Shown here: positions 1 to 8,516 of the stretch, piece after piece
How the letters are laid out: each line of letters opens with the position of its first letter
How positions within the stretch are numbered: position 1 is the first letter of the stretch
Source: Verrucomicrobiia bacterium
GTDB taxonomy: Bacteria; Verrucomicrobiota; Verrucomicrobiia; JADLBR01
DNA: 38,462 bases
Assembly (NCBI GenBank): GCA_020847615.1
Contig: JADLBR010000319.1
Coordinates: 1-38,462 of the forward strand
Direction of reading: 5' to 3'
Notes under the pieces: model-generated
Database searches by the model: none
What the model was told of the DNA's origin: nothing
The model's input: only the letters and a program-made list of their open reading frames with translations
Position numbers and translations under genes: made by a program

Positions 1-129
1 GCATCCGAGGAGACGCTCATCGCCGAGGTCGACCCGGCCCACCTGGAGGACATCCGCCGCAACTGGCCCTTCCTCCGCGACCGCCGCATCGACGCCTACG
101 GCGATATCACCCGCCGCATGATCGATTAG
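1..129 (+). CDS. aguB: N-carbamoylputrescine amidase, C-terminal end (partial)
   Basis: Only the last 42 codons are in the window, ending at TAG. The tail contains NWPFLRDRRIDAYGDITRR, which closely matches the C-terminal signature of bacterial N-carbamoylputrescine amidases of the carbon-nitrogen hydrolase (nitrilase) family. These cytoplasmic enzymes convert N-carbamoylputrescine to putrescine, CO2 and ammonia in the agmatine route to polyamines. The Glu-Lys-Cys catalytic residues lie upstream of the window and cannot be checked. The gene converges on the UbiD-family gene, whose stop codon is 23 bases away. A different amidase of the same superfamily is possible, but the WPFLRDRR-YGD tail is distinctive. 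Confidence 0.8.
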   Translation, partial: ASEETLIAEVDPAHLEDIRRNWPFLRDRRIDAYGDITRRMID

Positions 130-152
130 GGGGCGGACCGGCTACCGCCGCC

Positions 153-1631
153 TTATCGCAGCCGCGCCACGATCGCCGCCACGCGTTCGGTGACTTCCTT
201 GGGCATGGAGAGTTCCCTGGGCCAGCCGCGGCGGTAGCCCTCGCCGGGGAGTTTCGTGGTGGCGTCGATGCCCATGTGGGAGCCGATGTTGGGCTCGGTG
301 GGGGCGTGGTCGAGGCTGTCGCAGGGCCCCTTCGTGAAGATCGTGTCGCGCTCGGGGTCGACGTTCGCGCACAGGTGGAAGAGGACGTCGGACGTGTCGT
401 GGACATTCACGTGGGCGTCGACGGCCACGATGATCTTGGAGAACATCATCTGCCCCATGCCCCAGAGGCCGTGCATGATCTTGAAGGCCTGGTAGGGGTA
501 CTGCTTCTTGATGCTGACGAAGACGAGGTTGTGGAAGACGCCCTCGGCCGGCAGCGCGATGTCCACGATCTCGGGGAAGTTCATGCGGAAGACCGGCATG
601 AAGATGCGGACCGATGCGGTGCCCAGGTAGAAGTCCTCCATCGGGGGCTTGCCGACGATCGTGGCCGGGTAGACGGCGTCGCGGCGGTGGGTGATGGCGG
701 TGACGTGGAAGACGGGATACTTATCCACGGGCGTGTAGAAGCCGGTGTGGTCGCCGAAGGGCCCCTCGTCGCGGGGGGGCTCGGCGGGATCGACGTAGCC
801 CTCGATCACGAAATCGGAGTCGGCGGGCACCTCGAGGTCGCAGGTCTCGCACCGCACGAGGGCGGGGGACTTGCGGCGCAGGAATCCGGCCAGGAGGATC
901 TCGTCGAGGCCATCGGGCATGGGCGCGGTGGCGGCGAAGGTGTAGATCGGGTCGCCGCCGAGGCAGACGGCCACGGGCATCCGCTCGCCGCGCTCATAGT
1001 ATCGCCGCCCGTGGCGGGCGCCGACCTTGTGGAGCTGCCAGTGCATGCCGGTCGTGGTCCCGTCGAAGACCTGCATGCGGTACATGCCGATGTTGCGCTC
1101 GCCGGTGTCGGGGTCGCGCGTGTGCACGTTGGGCAGCGTGATGAATGGCCCGCCGTCCTCGGGCCAGCACTTCAGCACGGGCAACCCCGACAGGTCGAGG
1201 CCGCCGCCCGCGCCATCCATCCGGCGGATGACCTCCTTGCACGGGCCGGTGCCGGCGCGCGTGGGCCGGGCGTGCACCACGCCGAAGCCTCGCCTGAGCA
1301 ATTCCCATCCCTCCGCCAGCGAGCGCGGCGGCTTGGCCTTGAGCAAGAACGCCATCTCGTCGGCGACCTCGTCGGGCGTCCGCCCGCCCAGCACGCGCCG
1401 CATGCGCTCCGCCGAGCCAAACAGGTTGATGCCCACGGGGAAGTTTGAGCGGTCCCCCCGGGGCAGGGTCGCGTTCTCGAAGAGGAGCGCCCTTCCCCCG
1501 CCCGGCGATTTCATGGCCGCGTCGGCGACCGCCGTGACCTCGAGCTCGCAGGAGACCGCCTCCCGCACGCGCAGCAGTTCGCCGGCGCGGTCCAGTTCGT
1601 CGACAAAGGCGCGGATTCCGTCGAAGGCCAC
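153..1631 (-). CDS. UbiD family decarboxylase
   Basis: This is a 492-residue protein of the UbiD family, cytoplasmic enzymes that use prenylated FMN for reversible decarboxylation of aromatic or unsaturated acids. Visible family signatures include GTTTGMHWQLHK, the acidic segment VPADSDFVIEGYVDP that carries conserved Glu residues, GPFGDHTGFYTP, and PMEDFYLG near the C-terminal third. The open frame extends upstream to an ATG at 1832, but that part lies inside the GH88-like gene and resembles nothing. The GTG at 1631 gives the usual family length and sits 32 bases after the GH88-like stop, so it is preferred; no good Shine-Dalgarno is visible. The role may be in menaquinone or ubiquinone synthesis or aromatic acid metabolism; no UbiX is in the window to decide. 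Confidence 0.9.
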   Translation of the reverse strand: MAFDGIRAFVDELDRAGELLRVREAVSCELEVTAVADAAMKSPGGGRALLFENATLPRGDRSNFPVGINLFGSAERMRRVLGGRTPDEVADEMAFLLKAKPPRSLAEGWELLRRGFGVVHARPTRAGTGPCKEVIRRMDGAGGGLDLSGLPVLKCWPEDGGPFITLPNVHTRDPDTGERNIGMYRMQVFDGTTTGMHWQLHKVGARHGRRYYERGERMPVAVCLGGDPIYTFAATAPMPDGLDEILLAGFLRRKSPALVRCETCDLEVPADSDFVIEGYVDPAEPPRDEGPFGDHTGFYTPVDKYPVFHVTAITHRRDAVYPATIVGKPPMEDFYLGTASVRIFMPVFRMNFPEIVDIALPAEGVFHNLVFVSIKKQYPYQAFKIMHGLWGMGQMMFSKIIVAVDAHVNVHDTSDVLFHLCANVDPERDTIFTKGPCDSLDHAPTEPNIGSHMGIDATTKLPGEGYRRGWPRELSMPKEVTERVAAIVARLR

Positions 1632-1663
1632 GGACGCAAGGGTCGATCGCGACCCGCCCGGTG

Positions 1664-3052
1664 TCAAGAGGCGGACGGCTCGAGATAGAACTTCGGGTAG
1701 GGTCCCCCGTGGGCGGCCCGCCCGATGAGGAGGCACAGCTCGCGGAAGTGGTAGTCGCCCCACATGGACGATTCGCCGCAGGGGACGCGGTGGCCCGTCG
1801 GGAGCGCGTCCCAGGCCTTGGGGCGGAAGCACACCGAGTGCAGCAGGAGGCCCTGGTGATCGGGCGAGGTGCTCAGGTAGGGCTTGTCCAGCAGCGTGTC
1901 CGCGACCGTCAGGCCCGCGTGGTAATACCGCCGCCCGCCCTCGTGGTCATTGCGCGACATCAGGTAGTGCCCCAGGCGCAGCAGCGCCTGGGCCGCGATC
2001 GCCGCCGCCGAGCTGTCCACCGGCTCGTGCTCGTTGAACGGGTCGGCGGGCCGGGAGAGGTAATCCCCCATGCGCGCCAGCCCCGGCGCGCCCGTGTCCC
2101 AGTAGGGCACCCCGTCGAGCGCCGAATGGAACAGGTAGAAATCGCTCGTCGCCTTGGCCGTGACCAGGAATTCCCGCGCCACCTCGCGCTTGCCCCCGAA
2201 CCCCGCGAGCTCGGCGTCGGGCAGCGACTCGATGAACTCGAGCAGCTCGGCGAACCCGAGCATGACCCATCCCAGGCCGCGCGTCCACGTGGAGAACGGA
2301 GAGTAACCCTGCTGCGTGCTGGGGCAGCGGTACCTCCCATCCTTCGTGTTGAATATCGACTCGTGGGCGACCCTCCCCCGCACGTCGTACAGGTCGCGGC
2401 CCTCCCCGAAATACACGTTGTGGCGCGCGGTGTTGCGCGCGTGCTGGAGCAGCCGCTCCAGGAGCGAGATCGACACGTCGCCCTCGGTGAGCAGCCGCTG
2501 GCCCAGCTGGTGCGCCAGCGCCAGCGCCCGGCACGAGCGGATCGTGTCGGCGAACAGCGAGTGGGGGCCGTTGAGCGAGTGGATGAAGCCCGTGCCGTCC
2601 GACACCGTCGACCAGCGCGAGGCCTGCACCGCCCCCGAGACCCGCATCGCCAGCTCGTAGAAACGCCGCTCCCATGGCGCCTCCGGCACCCGGCCCTCGC
2701 CCATCAGCCTCAGGAGGGTGCCGAACGTGCTCACGTTGTTGAAGCCGTGGTCGTCGGCCCCGAGGTGCGTCAGGTGGGACAGCATCCGCTCCAGCGTCCG
2801 CGATCGCCCCAGCTCGAGGAATCGCGCGTCGCCCGTCGCGTCGAACTGCAGCAGCGCCGAGCCATACTGGAACCCGCGGGTCCAGTCCGCCCACTCGCGC
2901 GGCACGAAGCGCCCGCGCTCCGTGAAGACCGGGGGTCCCTTCGAGTGATCGTACAGGCTCTCGATCTCCAGGATCTTCTCCTCGGACAACTCCCAGAGCC
3001 GATCGATCTTCTTGCGCAGCGCCCCCGGGTTGAGTTGGTAGTTGATCCTCAT
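1664..3052 (-). CDS. GH88-like unsaturated glucuronyl hydrolase
   Basis: This 462-residue protein resembles GH88-type (alpha/alpha)6-barrel hydrolases, which remove the unsaturated uronic acid left at oligosaccharide ends by polysaccharide lyases. Matching segments are YSPFSTWTRGLGWVMLGFAE and the C-terminal GESSMWGDYHFRELCLL. The aspartates expected for catalysis have good candidates at D100/D101 (ADDHGFNN) and D169 (SLFADTIRS). No signal peptide is visible, so it probably acts in the cytoplasm on imported oligosaccharides. It lies 32 bases upstream of the UbiD-family gene on the same strand and could be cotranscribed with it, although the functions are unrelated. GH105 is a close alternative. 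The substrate cannot be read from sequence. Confidence 0.8.
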   Translation of the reverse strand: MRINYQLNPGALRKKIDRLWELSEEKILEIESLYDHSKGPPVFTERGRFVPREWADWTRGFQYGSALLQFDATGDARFLELGRSRTLERMLSHLTHLGADDHGFNNVSTFGTLLRLMGEGRVPEAPWERRFYELAMRVSGAVQASRWSTVSDGTGFIHSLNGPHSLFADTIRSCRALALAHQLGQRLLTEGDVSISLLERLLQHARNTARHNVYFGEGRDLYDVRGRVAHESIFNTKDGRYRCPSTQQGYSPFSTWTRGLGWVMLGFAELLEFIESLPDAELAGFGGKREVAREFLVTAKATSDFYLFHSALDGVPYWDTGAPGLARMGDYLSRPADPFNEHEPVDSSAAAIAAQALLRLGHYLMSRNDHEGGRRYYHAGLTVADTLLDKPYLSTSPDHQGLLLHSVCFRPKAWDALPTGHRVPCGESSMWGDYHFRELCLLIGRAAHGGPYPKFYLEPSAS

Positions 3053-3107
3053 GAGCGCCGCAGCCTAGCAGGAGGCGGGGCCGCCGTCCATCCCGGGCGC
3101 GACGCCA

Positions 3108-3923
3108 TCACTCCGGAAGTGCCACGACCTCGATGCCCTTGATCGGGGCCGTCAGGAAACGCCGGGCCACCCTCTCGAACTGCGCGGGCCGGTCGGTCAG
3201 GTAGATGTCGATGCCGCACCCGCCGCCGGGGGGCGCGGCCAACCCGAGGGCACCGAGCCTCCCGGCCACGTGCGCGGCGCACGTGGTCGCCGAATCCACC
3301 AGCGCGACCCCCTCGCCGGCGACCTCGCGCAGCGCGGGCTTGAGCAGCGGATAGTGCGTGCACGCGAGCACCAGCGTGTCGATGTCTTCCCGGAGCATGG
3401 GGCCCAGGTATTCCGCCAGCACCTGTCGGGTCACCGGATGCTCCAGCCATCCCTCTTCTACCAGCGGCACCAGCAGCGGGGTGGCGCGGGGCACGATATG
3501 CGCGCCGGGCCGCCGGGCCGCGATGGCGCGCTGGTAGGCCTCGCTGCCGATCGTCCCGGCGGTCCCGATGAGCCCGATCCTCCCGTTGCGCGTGCGGCCC
3601 AGCGCCGCCTCGACGCCCGGCTCCAGCACCCCGATCACGGGCACCTCTAGCGCGGCCTCGAGCGCCGGCAGGGCGAACGCCGTGGCCGTGTTGCACGCCA
3701 CCACGACGGCCTTCACGCCGCGACCCAAGAGGAACGCGGCATCCTGCCTCGCGAAACGGGCGACGGTCTCCGGCGACTTGTTGCCGTAGGGCACGCGCGC
3801 GGTGTCCCCCAGATACACGATCCGCTCGTCGGGCAGCAGTTCCGCGATGGCCTGCACCACGGTCAGGCCCCCGATGCCCGAATCAAAAACTCCGAGTGGG
3901 GCCTCCGCCCGTTGCGCGCTCAT
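3108..3923 (-). CDS. murI: Glutamate racemase
   Basis: MurI interconverts L- and D-glutamate, supplying D-Glu for peptidoglycan. All key segments of the Asp/Glu racemase fold are present: GVFDSGIGGLTVV with the acidic residue D14, YLGDTARVPYGNKS, VVACNTATA with the first catalytic Cys (C77), and LACTHYPLL with the second (C188). The 271-residue length is usual. The start at 3923 (MSAQRAEAPLG) is chosen because it lies just before the first strand; an ATG at 3977 would add 18 residues unlike the family. Transcription diverges from the TPR gene, and the shared region holds an 11-bp inverted repeat. Confidence 0.95.
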   Translation of the reverse strand: MSAQRAEAPLGVFDSGIGGLTVVQAIAELLPDERIVYLGDTARVPYGNKSPETVARFARQDAAFLLGRGVKAVVVACNTATAFALPALEAALEVPVIGVLEPGVEAALGRTRNGRIGLIGTAGTIGSEAYQRAIAARRPGAHIVPRATPLLVPLVEEGWLEHPVTRQVLAEYLGPMLREDIDTLVLACTHYPLLKPALREVAGEGVALVDSATTCAAHVAGRLGALGLAAPPGGGCGIDIYLTDRPAQFERVARRFLTAPIKGIEVVALPE

Positions 3924-3962
3924 GGGTCGTGGGAAAAACAAAAAATAACCTCCCGCATCCCG

Positions 3963-4008
3963 CGCTGTCACGCGCATTCAATGCCCGGCGGCGACGGGCG
4001 TGACAGCG
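3963..4008. repeat. 11-bp perfect inverted repeat between murI and the TPR gene
   Basis: CGCTGTCACGC (3963-3973) is repeated in perfect inverse as GCGTGACAGCG (3998-4008), with 24 bases between. It lies in the divergent region between murI and the TPR-protein gene, just upstream of a TTGACG box. It could be an operator for a dimeric regulator or a weak hairpin. Function is inference. Confidence 0.5.
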
Positions 4009-4013
4009 GGCGC

Positions 4014-4042
4014 TTGACGGGGCGTCGCTTCTCGTCTCTCAT
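4014..4042 (+). promoter_or_regulatory. Possible sigma-70-like promoter for the TPR gene
   Basis: TTGACG (4014-4019) is followed after 17 bases by TCTCAT (4037-4042). This is a good -35 match and a modest -10 match, about 60 bases upstream of the chosen start at 4102. In GC-rich DNA such matches occur by chance, so this is a candidate only. Confidence 0.3.
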
Positions 4043-4101
4043 TGAACCCGCGTGTCGGGTGCAACCCCGGAGGGGACGGCCGTCGCGCGGCGGAGAGACA
4101 T

Positions 4102-5817
4102 ATGCTGTCACCAAGGATGATGCGGCAAGTGCGGAAGTGGTTCTGGCCCTTCATCATAGTCCTTTTCTGCGCCGGCGGCGTGGGGTTCTTTCTGGCATTG
4201 GGGTGGCTGAAACCCCAGTACCACAAAGTCCGCGCCGCCATGTACAACGACAGCGCGCGGAAGTTCTTGGAGCAGGGGGACAAGGAGTCGGCCCGCATCC
4301 AGTTGCAGAATTCCCTGCGCCATGACCCCGACCGTGCCGATACGTGGTCGATGTGGGCCGAGGTCCTGAGGGAACAGGGCGACAAGCAGTACCTGTTTTT
4401 CTTGGCCAAGGCCTACGAGCTCAATTCGAGCGACGAGAAGTCCGCCATCGCCGCCCTGCGGGCCTGCGTCGAGAATCGCCGCGCCGACATCGCCAACCTG
4501 CTGCTCCAGAAGATCCTCAAGACGTTTCCCAACAATCCCGAGGTCTGGCATCTCACGGGCGTGCTGTTCCTGTCGCAGCAGCGCTATCCCGAGGGATATC
4601 AGGCGCTGAACAAGGCGAAGGAGTTGGCCCCCGATGACCAGCGCATCCAGGTCTCGATCGCCACGCTCGAATTGGTGTCCAGCGACCCGGCCATCTCGAA
4701 GCGCGGGCGCGAGAAGCTGGAGCAGCTCAGGGACAAGCCAGAGTTCTTCGCCGCGGCGACGCAGTCGCTCGCCGAGGCCACCTCGGTGCAAGATCCCGCC
4801 GCCGCCGTGAAACTCTGGGAGGAGGTCATCGCCAAATCCCCCGACAACTGGGCCGCCCGGCTCAGGCGCCTCGATCTCCGCAGGAAGATCGAGCCAAACT
4901 CCTCCGAGGTCGAGATCGAGATCCTCTGGAAAATCGCCAAGACGGCGCCCCAGAGGCGCGACCTCATCGTGCGAACGGGCTCGTGGCTGGGCCCCGAGGC
5001 CGCCGTGCGGCGACTCGAGTTCCTGGACCCCGCCGAGCGCGACCAGCCCGAGACGCGCCTCATCGAGCTGGCGGTCTTCGCCTCGCAGAATCGCTGGGAA
5101 GAGGCCGCGGAATTGGCGCGGTCCGAGACCAAGAAGGTGGGCACCCCCGAGCAGCTCCTGAATTTCTGGCTCTGGCTGTGCCGGGCGCAGTTCCAGGTCA
5201 ACGACTCCTCGAGCGCCCGCGTGACGGTGCGCAGCGCGGTGCAGCTGGTGGGCAACGACCACCAGCTCGCCTTCCGGGCCGGGGACACGCTGGAGCGCTG
5301 GAACATGTCTGAGCAGGCCCTCGAGTTCTACGCCATCGCCGAGACCTCGACGACCCGGCTCAAGTTGCTCGCGCTGACCCGCAGCCTCCGCATCCACGAG
5401 CGGCAGCGGGACACCGACAAGATGCTCGAGTGCTATGACAAGATGCTGGCCGTCTTGCCGGGCAACCTGGTGATCAAGAACAACACCGCCGCCCTGCTGC
5501 TGCTGGGCAACAAGGATCTCGAGCGCGCGATGGGTCTCGCCAAGGAGGTCTACGAGCAGAAGCCGGACGAGATCAACGTCGCCGACACGTACGCCCGGGC
5601 CCTCGCGCTCAACGGCCGGGTTCAGGAGGCCGTGGCGGTCTATGCGAAGATGCCGGTGGACGCGTTCAAGCAGAGCGCGATCCGGCTCCATTACGCGGAC
5701 GCGCTCCGGTTGGCCGGGCGCGTCGCGGAAGCCAAGCAGCAGGTGGCCGATCTCGACCCCCAGTCCCTGTTGCCCAAGGAGCAGGACGTCCTCAAGCGCA
5801 TCAAGATTGCCGACTGA
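4102..5817 (+). CDS. Membrane-anchored tetratricopeptide-repeat protein
   Basis: This 571-residue protein has one N-terminal membrane segment (about residues 13-35, WFWPFIIVLFCAGGVGFF) and then a long helical region with TPR-like repeats. Examples are ARKFLEQGDKESARIQLQNS near residue 50, a unit around EVWHLTGVLFLSQQRYPEGY, and C-terminal units around NNTAALLLLGNKDLERAM and TYARALALNGRVQEAVAVY. The start at 4102 is preferred to an upstream ATG at 4042 because GGAGAG sits four bases before it and the membrane segment follows directly. It is probably anchored in the inner membrane with the repeats outside the cytoplasm, as a scaffold for protein contacts. It looks like TPR proteins of exopolysaccharide or protein-export systems, but no such genes are adjacent, so the role is unknown. 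Confidence 0.8.
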   Translation: MLSPRMMRQVRKWFWPFIIVLFCAGGVGFFLALGWLKPQYHKVRAAMYNDSARKFLEQGDKESARIQLQNSLRHDPDRADTWSMWAEVLREQGDKQYLFFLAKAYELNSSDEKSAIAALRACVENRRADIANLLLQKILKTFPNNPEVWHLTGVLFLSQQRYPEGYQALNKAKELAPDDQRIQVSIATLELVSSDPAISKRGREKLEQLRDKPEFFAAATQSLAEATSVQDPAAAVKLWEEVIAKSPDNWAARLRRLDLRRKIEPNSSEVEIEILWKIAKTAPQRRDLIVRTGSWLGPEAAVRRLEFLDPAERDQPETRLIELAVFASQNRWEEAAELARSETKKVGTPEQLLNFWLWLCRAQFQVNDSSSARVTVRSAVQLVGNDHQLAFRAGDTLERWNMSEQALEFYAIAETSTTRLKLLALTRSLRIHERQRDTDKMLECYDKMLAVLPGNLVIKNNTAALLLLGNKDLERAMGLAKEVYEQKPDEINVADTYARALALNGRVQEAVAVYAKMPVDAFKQSAIRLHYADALRLAGRVAEAKQQVADLDPQSLLPKEQDVLKRIKIAD

Positions 5818-5847
5818 GCGGGCTCGCCTCGTGGCGCGCGCATCCCA

Positions 5848-6909
5848 GTGAAGACCCCACGCATCGCATCCCCCGCCGATGCCCGGCAGGACATCGCGTG
5901 GATGCGTCGCGCCCTCGCGCTGGCGAGGCATGGGGTGGGCCTGACGTCCCCCAACCCCGCCGTTGGGGCGGTGCTGGTCAGGGCGGGCCGGCTGATCGGA
6001 CGGGGGTGGCATCGGCGGGCGGGCGGCGCCCACGCGGAGATCGAGGCCCTTGCCGATGCCCGCCGCCGCGGGTCCTCCGTGCGGGGCGCGACCCTCTATG
6101 TGACCCTCGAGCCATGCTCGACCCGCGGACGGACACCGCCCTGCACCGATGCGATCATCGCGGCCGGCGTGCGCCGCGTGGTATTTGGCGCGACCGATCC
6201 CAACCCCCGGCACCGGGGGCGCGCCCGACGCATCCTCGAGCGCGGGGGGATCGCGGTCACCGGCGGGGTGCTGGCCGAAGAATGCGCCGCGCTCAACCGC
6301 GCCTTTGGCCGGTGGATCACCACCGGCCGACCGTGGGTGATCGCCAAGATAGCCATGAGCGCCGATGGCCGCATCGCGCCGCCCCCGGGCCAATCGCGCA
6401 GGATCACCTCGGCGCCCGCGCTGCGCCGCGCGCACGAACTGCGCCGCTGGGCCGATGCCATCGTCGTCGGTGCCGCGACGGTCCGGGCCGATGACCCGGC
6501 CTTGACCGTGCGGCTCTGCCACCGCGCGCGACTGAAGCCCCAGCCCCTCCGCGTGGTCATGACCCGGTCCGGTCGCCTCCCGCGCACGGCGCGCCTCTTG
6601 ACCGACGCCCTCAGGGACCGGACCCTGATCTATCGGAACCGCCCCTGGCGCGCGGTTCTGGAGGATCTGGGCCGCCGCGGCGTCACCGCCGTCCTGCTCG
6701 AGGGCGGGGGAAAACTCCTCGCCTCGGCATTCGATGCCGGCTGTGTGGATGAGATCGCTTTTTTCATCGCCCCGCGCATCCTCGGGGGACCCGCGCTGGC
6801 GATCGGCGCGGGGGGCTTTCTGGGCCGCGGCTTTTCGGTGCGCGACATGCGCGTCTCGCGGCTCGGGCCCGACGTGCTACTGGAGGGTTATGTTCACAGG
6901 GCTGGTTGA
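5848..6909 (+). CDS. ribD: Bifunctional riboflavin biosynthesis deaminase/reductase
   Basis: RibD carries out two steps of riboflavin synthesis: deamination of the pyrimidine formed from GTP, then reduction of its ribosyl side chain. The N-terminal zinc deaminase domain (about 10-150) shows HAE (H62, E64) and EPCSTRGRTPPCT with zinc cysteines C90 and C99. The reductase domain (about 155-353) shows IAKIAMSADGRIAPP, GAATVRADDPALTVR and VLLEGGGKL. The start is a GTG at 5848, 30 bases after the TPR gene; no better start is visible before the first conserved helix. The 353-residue length is normal. The gene overlaps ribE by 20 bases, implying translational coupling. No FMN riboswitch was recognised upstream. 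Confidence 0.95.
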   Translation: MKTPRIASPADARQDIAWMRRALALARHGVGLTSPNPAVGAVLVRAGRLIGRGWHRRAGGAHAEIEALADARRRGSSVRGATLYVTLEPCSTRGRTPPCTDAIIAAGVRRVVFGATDPNPRHRGRARRILERGGIAVTGGVLAEECAALNRAFGRWITTGRPWVIAKIAMSADGRIAPPPGQSRRITSAPALRRAHELRRWADAIVVGAATVRADDPALTVRLCHRARLKPQPLRVVMTRSGRLPRTARLLTDALRDRTLIYRNRPWRAVLEDLGRRGVTAVLLEGGGKLLASAFDAGCVDEIAFFIAPRILGGPALAIGAGGFLGRGFSVRDMRVSRLGPDVLLEGYVHRAG

Positions 6910-7504
6910 AGGCATCGGCAGAATCGAATCGCTGGAGCGCCTGGCGTCCGGCACCCGGCTGATCGTCGATGCCGGGCGCATTGCGGATGGCCTGCGGGAG
7001 GGCGACAGCGTCGCCGTCAACGGCTGCTGCCTGACCGTCGTCGCGCGGGACACCGGGCGGCTGTGCTTCGACGTCTTGGCGGAGACCCTCCGCAGGACCA
7101 ACCTCGGCGACGTCCGGCCCGGCGGGGCCGTCAACCTCGAGCGCGCCCTGGCCGCGGACGCGCGCCTCGGGGGACACTTCGTCAGCGGCCATATCGACGT
7201 CGCCGCGCCGATCCTTCGCTGGGAGCCGAGCGGGCCCGACTGGGTGCTCGACGTCGCCATCCCCGAGGGCGGCGACCGCTATGTCGTCGAAAAAGGCAGC
7301 GCCGCCATCGATGGCATAAGCCTGACCATCGCGGCCGCCGAGCGGGGGCTCATGCGCTTCTGGATCATACCCCACACCCGCGAGGTCACCGCGCTGGCCG
7401 AGCGCCGCGCCGGCGACCGCGTCAACCTCGAATTCGACATACTGGCCAAGTACGTGGAAAAAATCTTGGCCTGCCGCTCCGATCCGCCGATAAAGGGGGG
7501 GTGA
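6890..7504 (+). CDS. ribE: Riboflavin synthase, alpha subunit
   Basis: This 204-residue protein dismutates two 6,7-dimethyl-8-ribityllumazine molecules to riboflavin. It opens with the family's invariant-type start MFTGLVEGIG and has the two lumazine-binding barrels in tandem: the first with GDSVAVNGCCLTVV and GGHFVSGHID, the second with AAIDGISLTI and IIPHTREVTAL. The ATG at 6890 lies inside the end of ribD, with GGAGG just upstream. Its stop overlaps the GTG of the zinc-ribbon gene. ribBA and ribH are not in the window, so the pathway is split in this genome. Confidence 0.95.
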   Translation: MFTGLVEGIGRIESLERLASGTRLIVDAGRIADGLREGDSVAVNGCCLTVVARDTGRLCFDVLAETLRRTNLGDVRPGGAVNLERALAADARLGGHFVSGHIDVAAPILRWEPSGPDWVLDVAIPEGGDRYVVEKGSAAIDGISLTIAAAERGLMRFWIIPHTREVTALAERRAGDRVNLEFDILAKYVEKILACRSDPPIKGG

Positions 7505-8220
7505 CAGAAAAGGCCGATGCGCTGAAGAACCTCCTCGTCCTGCAGGACCGGGATCGCCGCGTGCGGGAGCTGCAGCGCCAGCTCAAGGCGCTCCCCAGAG
7601 AGAAAGAAGCGCTGGATGCCCGCATCAAGGACCGCGGCGCCGCCCTCCAGCAGCACCGCCTCGAGGCCCAGCGCATCGAGACCCAGCGCAAGGAGCTCGA
7701 TCTCGAGGTCCAGTCGCACAAGCAGCAGATCGCCAAGTACAGGGGGCAGCAACTCCAGACTCGCAAGAACGACGAGTACGCCGCCCTGGGGCACGAGATC
7801 GAGCGCGCCGAGAAACGCATCATCGAGATCGAGGACCGCGAGCTGGAGCTGATGGAGAAGTTCGATGCCGCCCAGAAGGCCGTGGCCTCCGAGGCGGCCC
7901 AGGTCGCGGAGTTCGAGAAGGCCGTCCGCGCGCAGATCGCCGACGTGGAGCGCAAGCTCAAGGCGGTGGAATCCCAGATCGCGGAGGCGGAGGCGGAGCG
8001 GGAGGGCGCCCGTTCCTCCGTGCCGACGGACATCCTCAAGCGCTACCAGCGCATCCTGGACCACCGGGGCGACGCGGCGCTGGTCCCGCTGGTCCATGGC
8101 ACGACGTGCGGCGGGTGCCACATGAAGGTCACCTCGCAGACCGCCCTGGACGTGAAGGCCGCGCGAGGCATCGTCGCCTGCGAGAACTGCGGGCGCATCC
8201 TCTACGATCCCGGGGAGTAG
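7501..8220 (+). CDS. CdsZ-type C4 zinc-ribbon coiled-coil protein
   Basis: This 239-residue protein has a long charged coiled coil (about 15-175, rich in Glu, Lys, Arg and Gln) followed by a zinc ribbon with two cysteine pairs, CGGC (C203, C206) and CENC (C227, C230). That is the architecture of the zf-RING_7 (DUF164) family, which includes chlamydial CdsZ and similar proteins in many bacteria. The open frame runs further upstream inside ribE, but the GTG at 7501 is chosen: it overlaps the ribE stop as GTGA and follows a purine-rich AAAGGGGG. The molecular role is poorly defined; members have been linked to secretion and ribosome-associated contexts. Coupling to ribE suggests constant low-level expression rather than a riboflavin function. 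Confidence 0.9.
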   Translation: MTEKADALKNLLVLQDRDRRVRELQRQLKALPREKEALDARIKDRGAALQQHRLEAQRIETQRKELDLEVQSHKQQIAKYRGQQLQTRKNDEYAALGHEIERAEKRIIEIEDRELELMEKFDAAQKAVASEAAQVAEFEKAVRAQIADVERKLKAVESQIAEAEAEREGARSSVPTDILKRYQRILDHRGDAALVPLVHGTTCGGCHMKVTSQTALDVKAARGIVACENCGRILYDPGE

Positions 8221-8273
8221 CGCGACCCGATCCCCGCCGGCCATCCGCCCCGTTGCCCGAAAGGCTCATCATC

Positions 8274-8516
8274 ATGGACCCAGAGATCCACGGCCACGAG
8301 GTCATGCGGATGATGGTGGACAGCGGGGCGGAATACACCCGCGCGAGCCTGCGCCAGGCCATCATCGCGCGATTCGGCGCGGGGGCGCGATTCCGCACCT
8401 GCTCCGCGGAGGGCATGACCGCCGACCAGCTCATCGATTTCCTCGGCGCCCGGGGGAAGTTCGTGGACTGCGGCGCGGGCTTCTCCACCTCGCCCGATAA
8501 GATCTGCGACCACTGA
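8274..8516 (+). CDS. YecH-like small metal-binding family protein (DUF2492)
   Basis: This 80-residue protein matches the YecH family almost end to end: IHGHEVMRMM near the N-terminus, SLRQAIIARFGAGARFRTCS in the middle, EGMTADQLIDFL, and a C-terminal KICDH. Conserved His and Cys residues (H6, H8, C43, the Cys of VDCG and of KICDH) suggest metal binding, but the function is not established. The start at 8274 has AAAGG nine bases upstream; the upstream open frame is a shadow of the zinc-ribbon gene. It sits 53 bases after that gene and converges on the first yjbQ-type gene. Confidence 0.88.
   Translation: MDPEIHGHEVMRMMVDSGAEYTRASLRQAIIARFGAGARFRTCSAEGMTADQLIDFLGARGKFVDCGAGFSTSPDKICDH

Noticed and set aside
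276-1448. Long plus-strand open frame across the UbiD-family gene
   Set aside because: Its protein is low-complexity, rich in Val, Gly and Asp, and mirrors the strongly conserved UbiD gene on the other strand.
1632-1832. Longer N-terminus for the UbiD-family protein
   Set aside because: These codons lie inside the GH88-like gene and give a Pro/Arg-rich sequence unlike the family; GTG 1631 gives normal length.
4108-6522. 804-codon minus-strand open frame across the TPR and ribD genes
   Set aside because: It crosses two well-supported genes on the other strand and has biased composition without any recognisable domain, an effect of high GC.
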